From Ardenticatenaceae bacterium (GTDB lineage Bacteria > Chloroflexota > Anaerolineae > Promineifilales > Promineifilaceae), in the NCBI GenBank assembly GCA_020634245.1, contig JACKCC010000009.1, positions 380,908 to 444,907 on the forward strand: a stretch of DNA of 64,000 bases, read 5' to 3'. Under the pieces are notes generated by a model. That model saw only the letters and a program-made list of their open reading frames with translations, was not told the origin of the DNA and did no database searches. The translations under genes and the position numbers were made by a program. Below, one piece after another: positions 7,172 to 16,400 of the stretch; positions within the stretch are counted from its first letter, which is position 1, and each line of letters starts with the position of its first letter.

Positions 7172-8599
7172 ATGTGGTTTGAAACGATTATCAGAGAGGA
7201 AACCGGGTGCGCGGCGTACATGATTGGCTGCCAGCGCACCAACGAGTGTGCCGTGTTCGACCCGTTGTGGGACATCCAGCCTTACCTGGACATGGCCAAA
7301 AAACAAAAATCAAAGATTCGTTACATCATCGATTCGCACAGCCATGCCGACCACATATCCGGGGCACGGCTGCTGGCCGAAGCAACCGGCGGCGAGTTGA
7401 TTTTGCCCGAATTGGCGGATATCACCTACGAAGCAACCCGCGTCAAACACGGCGCTTTGATCAAGATGGGCGGCGTAGGATTGGAAGTAGTGCATGTGCC
7501 CGGCCATCGCCCGGAACAGATTAATTTGTTGGTGTACGATTATCCGCGCGGCGACGAACCCTGGTTTATCCTGACGGCCGATTTTGTCATGGTTGGCGAT
7601 GTGGCCCGGCCCGACCTGGCTCAGGCTGGGGATGAAGGTGCGCCGGTACTCTATGATGTTTCAATACCTCGTTTCTTAGGTTTACCTGATCATGTGGAGG
7701 TTTATCCTGGCCACCTGGCCGGTTCGACTTGAGGACGCGTCACCAGTGGCAAGGTTGCCACTACGGTTGGTTACGAGCGGCGTTTCAATGACGCATTAAA
7801 AATCAAAGACAAGAAACGGTTTACGGCTTATATGCAAGATGAGCAGCCGGTCAAGCCGGCTAACATTCTGAATATTGTGGCGACGAATCAGGGGAAACGG
7901 CCGTTAACCCTCACCAAACCCGTCGCCAAACCCCTCTCCCCGGCCCGCATCAAAGAACTGATGGCCGCCGGGCACGCCGTCGTCGATGCCCGCTCATCAG
8001 CCACGTATGGCGCAGGGCACATCGCTGGTGCCTATAACGTACAAATGGACAGCACCGAATTTGAGCAGCGCGTGGGCTGGGTTGTGCCCGATAACACCCC
8101 CATCATCCTGGTTACCGACAGCGACGCTGATGCACAGAAATGTATCTACAACATGGCCTTCATCGCCCTGGATCAGTTAGTAACCGGTTTTCTTGATGGC
8201 GGCATTGATGCCTGGATGGCAGCGGGTTATCCTATCGAAACAGTACCGCAAATCGATGTTCACACCCTTCGAAATAGGCTGTTGGCCAACGGATTGCAAG
8301 TACTGGACGTACGCGAAAATGATGAGTGGGACGAAGGCCATATCGAAGGAGCGCACTTTATGCCCTACACCAGCCTGGCCCAACAGCTTGACATTCCACC
8401 CCAAATTGACAAGCTGGCCATCACACCTGACCAAAGCATTGCTGTGACCTGCGCTACCGGCAAACGGTCCAGCACAGCCATCAGCCTGTTGAAGCAAAAT
8501 GGTTATAAATATCTTTATAATGTTACCGGCGGTATGGAAGCGTGGGAAAATGCCGGCTTCAAAATGATTGATGGGGACGGGAATGTATGTAGTATTTAG
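7172..8599 (+). CDS. Persulfide dioxygenase-rhodanese fusion (CstB-like), candidate selenoprotein with in-frame TGA
   Basis: Read through one TGA, this is a 475-residue protein of CstB type. Residues 1-190 are a metallo-beta-lactamase-fold persulfide dioxygenase, with metal ligands in DSHSHADH, VPGH, the Asp of LTADF and YPGHLAGS. Two rhodanese domains follow: the first (about 258-355) has no active cysteine, the second has the active loop CATGKRSS. The start at 7172 has the ribosome site TTGGAGGA; an upstream ATG at 7118 lies in a repeat. Codon 187 is TGA (7730-7732), at the cysteine of the family motif GSxCG. The frame is open on both sides and the family match continues at once (GR, then VGYERRFN). 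ATG 7832 has no ribosome site. A SECIS-like hairpin follows the TGA. The enzyme should oxidise persulfide to sulfite in the cytoplasm. The alternative is a pseudogene with one nonsense mutation. Confidence 0.75.
7730..7732 (+). other. In-frame TGA, candidate selenocysteine codon
   Basis: The TGA stands after Gly-Ser-Thr and before Gly-Arg, the place of the conserved cysteine in the GSxCG motif of persulfide dioxygenases joined to rhodanese domains. In CstB this cysteine (about residue 201) is known to lie near the iron site. Cys-to-Sec exchange at a redox cysteine is the usual mark of a selenoprotein. Confidence 0.65.
7745..7762 (+). promoter_or_regulatory. SECIS-like hairpin downstream of the TGA codon
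   Basis: AGTGGCA and TGCCACT form a perfect 7-bp stem with loop AGGT. The stem begins 12 bases after the TGA, and the GGT of the loop is 21-23 bases after it. In E. coli fdhF the loop also carries GGU, at bases 19-21 after UGA. ACC at 7742-7744 may pair with GGT at 7765-7767 below a small bulge. Confidence 0.6.
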
Positions 8600-8666
8600 C
8601 AACTGTTAACAGTTAGTTGATAGCCATTAGCTTGCGCAATCTGGCAAATAGCTAACAGCTAATTGC
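8599..8666. repeat. Inverted repeat of AACAGTTAG / CTAACAGCT words
   Basis: Words such as AACTGTTAACAGTTAG are followed by AGCTAACAGCTAATTG. It fills the gap between the dioxygenase gene and the first YeeE gene. It could slow or end transcription, but no clear T-run follows. Confidence 0.5.
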
Positions 8667-8725
8667 TCTTTTTCGGGGGACCGATACAGGTGTAATTTCT
8701 GACCTGCAAAAAAAGGAGAAAAATA

Positions 8726-9211
8726 ATGTGGGACAAAATTTTACAACCGTGGCCCTGGTATGTGGCCGGTCCTCTGATTGGTTTGATGGTTCCGGGACTG
8801 CTGCTGCTAACCGGCAAAACCTTTGGTATTTCCGGCTCTTTCCGACACATAGATGCCATATGCCTGCCCAAAAGCAAGCTGCCATACTTGCGCGACGATA
8901 ACTGGCGGGCTTACATCTGGCAGCTCATCATGATTGGCGGCATCATGATTGGCGGATTTGTAGCCAACCATATCTTATCGCCTGAACCGGTGGCGTTTTT
9001 GCCCAATGATTATTACAGTTGGGGTGGTGCGTTAAAGTTGGTTATCGGCGGCATTCTGGTCGGTTTTGGAACGCGTTACGCCAATGGCTGTACATCAGGT
9101 CACACCATCATGGGTCTTTCCAATTTGCGCTGGCCCAGCCTGGTGGCCACGATTTGCTTCTTTATTGGCGGTTTGTTTACCACGTTTGTGTTGTGGCCGT
9201 TGCTTAATTAG
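8726..9211 (+). CDS. YeeE/YedE family membrane protein, N-terminal half type
   Basis: This 161-residue protein has four to five membrane helices and the family signature NGCTSGHTIMGL, whose cysteine is thought to take part in passing thiosulfate or sulfane sulfur through the channel. Known full-length YeeE proteins are about 350 residues. Here the function is split over this gene and the next, a common arrangement beside persulfide dioxygenase genes. A strong ribosome site (AAAGGAG) precedes the ATG. Neighbours point to uptake of thiosulfate or a related sulfur compound for the dioxygenase-rhodanese. YedE relatives are also linked to selenium metabolism in some bacteria, which is of interest given the TGA codon upstream, but the family name alone does not decide the substrate. 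Confidence 0.85.
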   Translation: MWDKILQPWPWYVAGPLIGLMVPGLLLLTGKTFGISGSFRHIDAICLPKSKLPYLRDDNWRAYIWQLIMIGGIMIGGFVANHILSPEPVAFLPNDYYSWGGALKLVIGGILVGFGTRYANGCTSGHTIMGLSNLRWPSLVATICFFIGGLFTTFVLWPLLN

Positions 9212-9226
9212 GGAAACAGGAAACCC

Positions 9227-9283
9227 AACTTCCCGGAAGTTCGTATACCGTTCAATCCGGTGATGGACAACTTCCGGGAAGTT
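9227..9283. repeat. AACTTCCCGGAAGTT-type inverted repeat
   Basis: AACTTCCCGGAAGTT (itself a palindrome) recurs as AACTTCCGGGAAGTT 37 bases on. It belongs to the CCCGG-centred hairpin family also seen at 21604, 43362, 47319, 57483 and 61649. Confidence 0.6.
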
Positions 9284-9296
9284 TACTGCGGAGACA

Positions 9297-9710
9297 ATGA
9301 TGAAGAATTTTTGGGCTCTCTTACTTGGTTTGGGATTTGGCATTGTGCTGGTAAAAGGTGAGGTAATCTCCTGGTTTCGGATTCAGGCGATGTTTCGCTT
9401 TCAAGAAGCACACATGTATTTGATTATTGGTTCGGCGGTTGTTGTTGGAGCGATTTCCTTGCTGATTATTAAACGCCTCCATATGAAAACGGTTTATGGC
9501 GAAGAGATTCATATTCGTGAAAAACCGTTTAACAAGGGCGTTGTATTTGGCGGGGTTATTTTTGGCATGGGCTGGGCAATTACGGGTGCCTGCCCTGGAC
9601 CCATTTATGCCCAAATTGGCAGCGGTGCTTATATGGCCGTGGTGACGTTTGTATCTGCTTTACTGGGGGCTTATTTGTATGGTTACTTCCAACCCAAGCT
9701 TCCCCATTAA
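9297..9710 (+). CDS. YeeE/YedE family membrane protein, C-terminal half type
   Basis: The 137-residue protein has four predicted membrane helices and the second conserved cysteine motif of the family, TGACPGPIYAQIGSG. It is the natural partner of the protein coded 85 bases upstream; together they equal one full YeeE/YedE protein. The start has ATGATG, with GGAGAC just ahead of it. The gene overlaps the start of the TorD-like gene by about 32 bases, which suggests co-translation. The likely role is inward transport of thiosulfate or another sulfane-sulfur donor. Confidence 0.85.
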   Translation: MMKNFWALLLGLGFGIVLVKGEVISWFRIQAMFRFQEAHMYLIIGSAVVVGAISLLIIKRLHMKTVYGEEIHIREKPFNKGVVFGGVIFGMGWAITGACPGPIYAQIGSGAYMAVVTFVSALLGAYLYGYFQPKLPH

Positions 9711-10683
9711 TTTGGGGCCACAGGAACTGGCGCTGGCCCGCCACCTGACGTATGATCTTTTGGGAAAGTTGTATCTGGAAGGGGTAACGGCCGTTACCCT
9801 GCCCACACTCCAAATTATTCCCAGTTTAGCCCAGACCATAACCCGGCCGTTTAATCACGATGAAAGCGCCGCCAGCCATCAGGAACTATTTAGCTTCAAC
9901 GTATTCCCCTACGAAAGCATCTTCCTCGATGGCAGCGGCCTGTTAGGCGGCCCGGCTGCCGACGCAGTTTTGCGCAGCTATCAGGCTGCCGGCTTCATAG
10001 TTGACGCCGGCAGCACCAGTCCGGACCACATTGGCCACGAACTGGGCTTGCTATCCCACCTGTGCGCCGCCGAAGCAGATGCCTGGGAAGACAATTTAAC
10101 CGCCGCAGCAGACCGAATGCGCCATTTACAGCGCAATTTTTTGCAGAGCCATCTTCTGCGCTGGCTGGTTCCTTTTGTTGTAGCCATAAAGCAGCAGGAA
10201 CGGCCGTTTTACACCGCCCTGGCCCAACTCAGCCTCGACTTCATCTACGATCATTGGCAAGAAATCACCACCGACGCCTCGTTACCCCTAATGGGGAACA
10301 GCCTGCCCGAACCGCCAGACCTGCTCGGCGACGAAAAAACCGGCCTGAAGGAGATCGCCACCTATCTCATCACTCCGCCCTACAGCGGCCTTTTCCTCAG
10401 CCGCAATGACATCACCCGGCTGACCCGATCGCAGGACATTCCGCATGGATTTGGCGACCGCACCCAAATATTAACCAATTTACTGCGCGGTGCAGCCCAA
10501 TTTGAGGCACTGCCCAATCTTTTGAGCGACGTTCAAGAACTACTCCGTGTTTATCAGAATGAATATACGAAAGCAACAAGGGAGATGCGCGGCCTGACCC
10601 GATTCATCGCCGCCTGGCAGGCGCAAATTGCCGAAACTGACCAGTTATTGACACAAATCAAACAACAAATAGAGAGTGCCTGA
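9679..10683 (+). CDS. TorD/DmsD-family molybdoenzyme chaperone
   Basis: This soluble, mostly helical protein of about 334 residues fits the TorD/DmsD/NarJ fold over residues 10-210, including the start LARHLTYDLLGKLY and a pattern around the middle (LGLLSHLCAAEADAWEDN, FLQSHLLRWLVPF) typical of these chaperones. Such proteins hold the apo-form of a molybdopterin enzyme while its cofactor is put in. The obvious client is the molybdoenzyme coded at 4059. The C-terminal 120 residues extend beyond the usual length (about 200) and are unrecognised. The ATG at 9679 is preferred to the one at 9649 because it leaves a weak GGGGG site at a fair distance; both overlap the YeeE gene. The stop overlaps the next start (TGATG). 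Confidence 0.75.
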   Translation: MVTSNPSFPINLGPQELALARHLTYDLLGKLYLEGVTAVTLPTLQIIPSLAQTITRPFNHDESAASHQELFSFNVFPYESIFLDGSGLLGGPAADAVLRSYQAAGFIVDAGSTSPDHIGHELGLLSHLCAAEADAWEDNLTAAADRMRHLQRNFLQSHLLRWLVPFVVAIKQQERPFYTALAQLSLDFIYDHWQEITTDASLPLMGNSLPEPPDLLGDEKTGLKEIATYLITPPYSGLFLSRNDITRLTRSQDIPHGFGDRTQILTNLLRGAAQFEALPNLLSDVQELLRVYQNEYTKATREMRGLTRFIAAWQAQIAETDQLLTQIKQQIESA

Positions 10684-12836
10684 TGACCTCCCGTGCCGCC
10701 CCTACATTTGCTGAAACAGGGCGACAGCTCCTCAGCGAATATTCTGCTTTTCTACGACACCCCCTCGATATTTTCCGCAGCTACCAACGACAAAATTTAC
10801 GTCCTGATTTGATTGCCGGGCTAACGGTGGGTGTGGTGATGCTGCCGCAAGCCATTGCCTACGCACTGGTAGCCGAACTGCCGCCGCAAATGGGATTGTA
10901 CGCCGCCATCGTAGCCACAATCGTTGGCGCGCTGTGGGGATCGTCGCACCATCTGCACACCGGCCCGACCAATACCACTTCCCTCATTGTCCTCTCCGGG
11001 CTGCTGGCGGTGGCCACCCCAGGTACGCCGAAATATGTCATTGCCGCCGGCGTGATGGCTTTTTGGGTGGGCGTTATCCGGCTGGGGTTGGGGCTGCTGC
11101 GCATGGGGGTTTTGGCCAATTTCGTCTCCGATTCGGTTGTCGTTGGTTTCACTGGTGGCGCGGGGATTCTCATCGTTGTCAACCAATTGCAACACTTGTT
11201 ACGGGTGGAGATTAGTCGTTCGCCCATGTTTTACACGACACTGCAAGAAATTAGCGGGCAGTTAACGGCCGTACACCTGCCCAGTTTAGTCATCGGCGGC
11301 AGCATGATCGTTTTCTTGTTACTGCTCAAACAGTTCAAACCGCGTTGGCCGGCCCCACTGCTGGGCATGATTCTCGCTTCTGCCGCCGTCGGCCTGCTTG
11401 AACTGGAAAACCAGGGCATTTTGGTCCTGGGGCAGCTGCCACAAGGTCTGCCACCGCTGGCACGGCTGCCCCTTTTTGATTTTGATTTGCTGCGCCAGAT
11501 GATTTCCGGTGTTTTTGCTGTAGCCGTCATCGGTTTGGTGGAAGCCACCTCCATTTCCCGCGCCATCGCTGCCCAAAGCGGGCAGCACCTGGAAGCCGAC
11601 CAGGAATTTGTCGGGCAGGGGCTGGCCAATATCGCCGCCGGTTTGTTGTCCGGTTATCCTTGTTCCGGCTCATTGACCCGATCACTGGTCAATTACGAAT
11701 CGGGCAGCCGCACCCAATTGGGTGCTGTTTTCTCCGGCCTGTTTGTACTGGTTGCCGTTTTATTATTCGGTCCCTGGGCGCGTTTTTTGCCGCGGGCAGC
11801 ACTGGCCGGTTTGCTGGTTGTGATCGGCTTGCGCATGCTCAACTTGCGGGAAATGCGCCACATCTGGCACACATCGCGCGGCGATTCGGCCATCATGGTG
11901 GTGACGTTTGCGGCCACGCTGCTGCTGCCCCTGGAAATTGCCGTGTTAACCGGGGTGATGGTTTCCTTTGCCCGCTATATCGCCATCACCTCGCAGCCCG
12001 CCGTACACACGATGCTGCCGGATGCTGAGTTTCGCCATCTCACGCACAGCCCAACCAAATCGACCTGCCCGCAGTTAGCAATTCTCACCATCGAAGGATC
12101 GCTTTATTTTGGGGCCACAGCCCACGTGGAGGAGGAGATCCGGCACAATCTGGACATAAATCCTTACCAGCGTTTTTTGCTGCTGCGCATGCATCAGGTC
12201 AATCATTGCGACATCAGCGGGCTGCATATGCTGGAAACGATTGTGCGCCTCTACCGGCAGCACGGCGGGGATGTGTTTATGGTCGGCGTGCGGGAAGCAG
12301 TATGGGAGAAAATTCAGCTCAGTCATTTTGATGAATTGCTGGGCTTGAGCCATTTCCTTTCCCAGGAACGGGCAATTGAGCATATTTTTTACAAGGTGTT
12401 GGACCCTGGTGTTTGTATTTATAATTGTCCGCACAAAATCTGGCGAGAGTGCCAGAGCTTGCCAAAAAGTGATCGAATTGTTGCCGCGCCGACCGGCATA
12501 TTGGTGCCGGAAACGGCCGTTATCCCCAACACCACCGTCCAGGAATTATGGTCAGCCTTGAACAACGGCGGCCCACCGCTGGTGATTGATGTGCGCGAAC
12601 CGTATGAATTTGCCAACGGCCACGTGCCTACGGCGCAGCTCATGCCAATGCCGCAGATTATGAGCGGAGAAACGGCCGTGCCCCGCCATCAGGCGACGGT
12701 ACTCATCTGCCGCAGCGGGCGGCGCAGCACCCAGGTGTTGTACAAACTCCAGCAAGCAGGGTATGATAATCTTTCCAACCTGGAGGGCGGCATGTTGGCC
12801 TGGGAATCGGCCGGACTGCCCGCCGTGATTGATTGA
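10683..12836 (+). CDS. SulP-family anion transporter with STAS and rhodanese domains
   Basis: The 717-residue protein has a SulP transporter region of about 10-12 helices (residues 35-440; the family start DLIAGLTVGVVMLPQAIAYAL is visible in part). A STAS domain follows near 461-560, then a short Cys-rich link (CIYNCPHKIWREC). Last comes a rhodanese domain (about 616-715) with active loop CRSGRRST. SulP proteins carry sulfate or other anions, sometimes bicarbonate. The rhodanese tail links this one to sulfane sulfur. It is translationally coupled to the TorD-like gene. In this setting it may release sulfate made from sulfite, or import a sulfur oxyanion; the direction cannot be read from sequence. 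Confidence 0.88.
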   Translation: MTSRAAPTFAETGRQLLSEYSAFLRHPLDIFRSYQRQNLRPDLIAGLTVGVVMLPQAIAYALVAELPPQMGLYAAIVATIVGALWGSSHHLHTGPTNTTSLIVLSGLLAVATPGTPKYVIAAGVMAFWVGVIRLGLGLLRMGVLANFVSDSVVVGFTGGAGILIVVNQLQHLLRVEISRSPMFYTTLQEISGQLTAVHLPSLVIGGSMIVFLLLLKQFKPRWPAPLLGMILASAAVGLLELENQGILVLGQLPQGLPPLARLPLFDFDLLRQMISGVFAVAVIGLVEATSISRAIAAQSGQHLEADQEFVGQGLANIAAGLLSGYPCSGSLTRSLVNYESGSRTQLGAVFSGLFVLVAVLLFGPWARFLPRAALAGLLVVIGLRMLNLREMRHIWHTSRGDSAIMVVTFAATLLLPLEIAVLTGVMVSFARYIAITSQPAVHTMLPDAEFRHLTHSPTKSTCPQLAILTIEGSLYFGATAHVEEEIRHNLDINPYQRFLLLRMHQVNHCDISGLHMLETIVRLYRQHGGDVFMVGVREAVWEKIQLSHFDELLGLSHFLSQERAIEHIFYKVLDPGVCIYNCPHKIWRECQSLPKSDRIVAAPTGILVPETAVIPNTTVQELWSALNNGGPPLVIDVREPYEFANGHVPTAQLMPMPQIMSGETAVPRHQATVLICRSGRRSTQVLYKLQQAGYDNLSNLEGGMLAWESAGLPAVID

Positions 12837-12845
12837 GATGTATTC

Positions 12846-13346
12846 ATGAAAATAGGTATCCTTTCTGACACCCACAATGACTTGCCCATGCTCCAGCAGG
12901 CGCTGGCCTTTTTTCAGCGCCAGGGCATCCAAACCTTGATTCACTGCGGCAACATGACTTCCCCGGAAACGGCCGTTTACTGCCAAAACTTCACCTTCAT
13001 CTACGTCCACGGCAACATGGACCGCTCCCACATGGCTATCCGGCAAACCCTGTTCGACATCAATCCCAGTAATGTTGCCGCCAATCAATTCACCGGCGAG
13101 CTGATTCCCGGCGTCCGTGTTGCCGTCACCCACGGTCATATACCCGGCAAAATCGAATCTTTTATCGCTAAAGGCTACAACTACATCTTTCACGGCCACA
13201 CTCACCGCCGCCGCGACGAAATCATCGGCGGCAGCCGCATCATCAACTCCGGCGCATTGGGCGGCGCGGAGCATGAACCCCGCTCCGTCTGCCTGCTCGA
13301 CCTCAAAACCGGCTATCTCCAGTTTATCAACCAGTCCCAATGGTAA
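12846..13346 (+). CDS. YfcE-type metallophosphoesterase
   Basis: The 166-residue protein has the calcineurin-like phosphoesterase motifs SDTH at residues 7-10, HGNMD near 57-61, THGH near 97-100 and GHTH near 116-119. These bind two metal ions in YfcE-type phosphodiesterases. The second motif, normally GD, reads CGN here (HCGNMT near 33-38), so the bridging aspartate is replaced by asparagine. That may weaken activity or change metal use. It lies nine bases after the SulP gene and is probably cotranscribed. No link to sulfur is evident. Confidence 0.8.
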   Translation: MKIGILSDTHNDLPMLQQALAFFQRQGIQTLIHCGNMTSPETAVYCQNFTFIYVHGNMDRSHMAIRQTLFDINPSNVAANQFTGELIPGVRVAVTHGHIPGKIESFIAKGYNYIFHGHTHRRRDEIIGGSRIINSGALGGAEHEPRSVCLLDLKTGYLQFINQSQW

Positions 13347-13478
13347 AAATGTCTTACCCCCTAATGCGCCAGTAGTACCTCTGTCCAGTCGTTTCCTCCT
13401 GTAAGGCCATGCTACAATCCGGTTAGCCGGGAAGCAGCATCTGTCCCTCCATAAATCAGGTCTGACGATGGAAACGCT

Positions 13479-16400
13479 ATGAGTTTTGATCCACCTTACT
13501 TAACGCAAGAAAAACATATAATAAAAGATGGCATGGCAACGGCCGTATCCCGCCCATCCATTAACAAATACCAGGCGCTTTTCGAAGCCACACCCATCTC
13601 ACTTTGGGAAGAAGATTTCTCCCAGGTCAAACAATATATTGACCAACTACGGCAAAAAGGCATCACAGATTTCCAGGCATATTTTGACGAGCACCCTGAA
13701 GAAGTTTATCACTGCATCAAGCTGATCAAGGTTATCGACGTCAATCAATCCACATTGCATCTCTACAAAGCCAGCAACAAGACTGAACTATTGCAAAATC
13801 TTGATACGGTTTTCGGCCCTGAAGCTTTTCACATCTTCAAAGAAGAACTGGTTCTTATTGGAAACGGAGAAACCCTATTTGAAACAGAAGGCGTTAATTA
13901 CACATTAACCGGTGATGCGCTTGACGTTTTTGTACGCTGGTCAGTCACACCTGGCTATGAAGAAACGTTTTCTCAGGTCATCGTCTCTATTTTGAATATT
14001 TCCGCCCGCAGGCGAGCCGAACGAACGATGCATCTGCAAACGACGGCGCTAGAATCTGCCGCCAACTCCATTGTCATCACCGATAGTGATGGAATCATCC
14101 AGTGGGTCAATCCGGCTTTTGCCAAACTGACCGGCTACAGCTCCAATGAAGTGATTGGCCAGACGCCGCGTTTGCTCAAATCAGGCCGAAATGATCCGGC
14201 ACTATATGAAGATTTATGGCAGACCATTTCTTCCGGCCAGGTCTGGCATTGTGAGGAGCTCATCAATAAACGTAAAGATGGTTCGCTGTATTATGAACAA
14301 ATGACCATCGCTCCGGTCAAAAACAAAAATGGCGCGATTACGCATTTTATTGCCTTCAAAGAAGACGTTACGAAGCGAAAAAAAGTTGACATGGAGTTGC
14401 GTGAAGCCAAAGATTACGCTGAACAACTGTTCCGCGTCGTTCCCAGTGCCATTTTAACCGTCGATAAAAACCGGACTATCACCAGTTGGAACCGAAAAGC
14501 AGCCGAACTTCTGGGCTTTACGGCCGAAGAGATGGTCGGGCAAAGCTGCCAAAAATTTGCCTTGCAGCCTTGCGACCAGGCGTGCGGCCTTTTTTGTGGC
14601 GAGGTTAAAAAACCTATTAATGGGGTTGAATGTCAGGTTAAAACGAAAGACGGCCGTATCCTCACCGTGGTTAAACATGCCGACGTGTTACGGGATGGTA
14701 ACGGCCGTGTCATCGGCGGCATCGAAAGCTTTGAAGACATCACCAAACGAAAAGCCACAGAGAACAGTCTGAACACCTCATTATCACTGGTACAGGCCAC
14801 CCTGGAATCCACCGCCGACGGTATTCTGGTTGTAAGCAGCCAGGGAAAAATCACCCGCCATAATCAGCGCTTTTTACAAATGTGGCACATTCCCGACGAA
14901 CTGGCCAATTCCGACGATGACGATGAACTGCTTGGCTATGTCCTGGAGCAGTTAGTTAAACCAGAGCAATTTATCGACAAAGTGCGGGAGTTATACAACC
15001 ACCCAGAACAGGAAAGTTTTGATACGCTAACCTTCAAAGATGGTCGCATCTTTGACCGCTTCTCCAAACCGCAGTGGGTCAACGATGAAATTGTCGGCCG
15101 GGTCTGGAACTTTCGTGACGTTACAACCCAGCGCCAGGCTGAAAAGAACCTGCGGTTAACCCAATTTTCCGTAGATACGGCACCACAATCTATCTTTTGG
15201 ATTGGGCCAAAAGGGAAAATCCTGAATGCCAATGAAGGCGCCAGCAATATGCTGGGTTACACACTGGATGAACTACGACAATTAACCGTATTTGATTTTG
15301 ACCCTATATTTCCGAAAAACCAGTTTGATTCGTTATGGATTGATTTACGGCAGCAGCAGTCTATCATCATTGAGTCAGAACACCAAACGAAAAACGGCCG
15401 TTGCTACCCGGTAGAAATTCACCTGAGCTACATGAAATACGAAGGGCAGGAATTCATGTTTGCCTCTGCGTCCGACATAACCGAACGCAAAAAAATGGAA
15501 ACACAACTGCGCCGGCAGCTAAAAGAAGAAGAACTGTTGGGCCAGGTCACATCCCTCACAACTTCTTCCGGTGAACTCAACACCATCCTGGCTGCCATCT
15601 GCGATAAGATGGCCCACTTCTACAAAGTGCCAAAATCAGCATTCGCCTTTTTGAACTATCAGAAAACAGAAGCCGAAGTCATTGTTGAATACCGGGAACC
15701 AGGCCAGCCCAGTTCCATCGGCAGCGTCATCCCCGTGGTCAACAATCCTTCCATGGAATTCTTGTTACAACACAAGACAGCTCTGGCCATTAAAGATGCC
15801 CAGCATGATCCGCTGATGGCCCCAGTTCACTCTATCATGAAAGAGTTAGGCATCGTTTCTATGCTCCTCATTCCCATTATGATTGGCGATGAAGTAGTGG
15901 GAACAATGGGATTTGATGCCACTACTGAAAGAAATTTTAGTGAAGATGACATCACACTAGGGATACAGGCAGCGGCTCAAATCAGCCACGCATTGCAGCG
16001 CCAACAAGCTGAACAAAAGATTCAAGAAGAACACGATTTCGCCTATCAAGTCATGAACAATATGGGCCAGGGGCTGATAGTCGTTAAGACTGATTGGACA
16101 ATCGAATACTGCAACTCGGCATTTGGCGACCTGCTGGGTTATGAACCGGAAGTTCTTATCGGTCAATCTGTACTTGAATTGGTCTACGCCATTAATCCCA
16201 AAATCGTCAATATTATTTACGGACGGTGGATGACGGGCGAAACACAAGATGGCGAGTTCCCCTTCAAACATGCTAATGGCCATCCGGTTCCCATCTCGAT
16301 GACTGGTGTTCCACGATGGCGCAACGGACAGATTGATGGCGCGATTGCCGTTATCACCGATCAGACCAAACACAAAGCAATTGAAAAGGAACTGTCCAGT

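Noticed and set aside
7730..7732. TGA read as tryptophan or another amino acid by a changed genetic code
   Set aside because: TGA ends several well-defined genes here (for example the TorD-like gene at 10681-10683, sdhB at 20780 and SulP), so it is a normal stop in this genome. A local recoding or a mutation remains.
7832..8599. Separate rhodanese gene starting at ATG 7832
   Set aside because: There is no ribosome site before 7832, and the 33 codons between the TGA and this ATG code family-typical sequence (VGYERRFN), so the part belongs to the upstream frame.
8726..9710. The two YeeE-type genes as one gene broken by a frameshift
   Set aside because: Each has its own start and ribosome site and an 85-base gap with a hairpin lies between; split forms are usual for the family.
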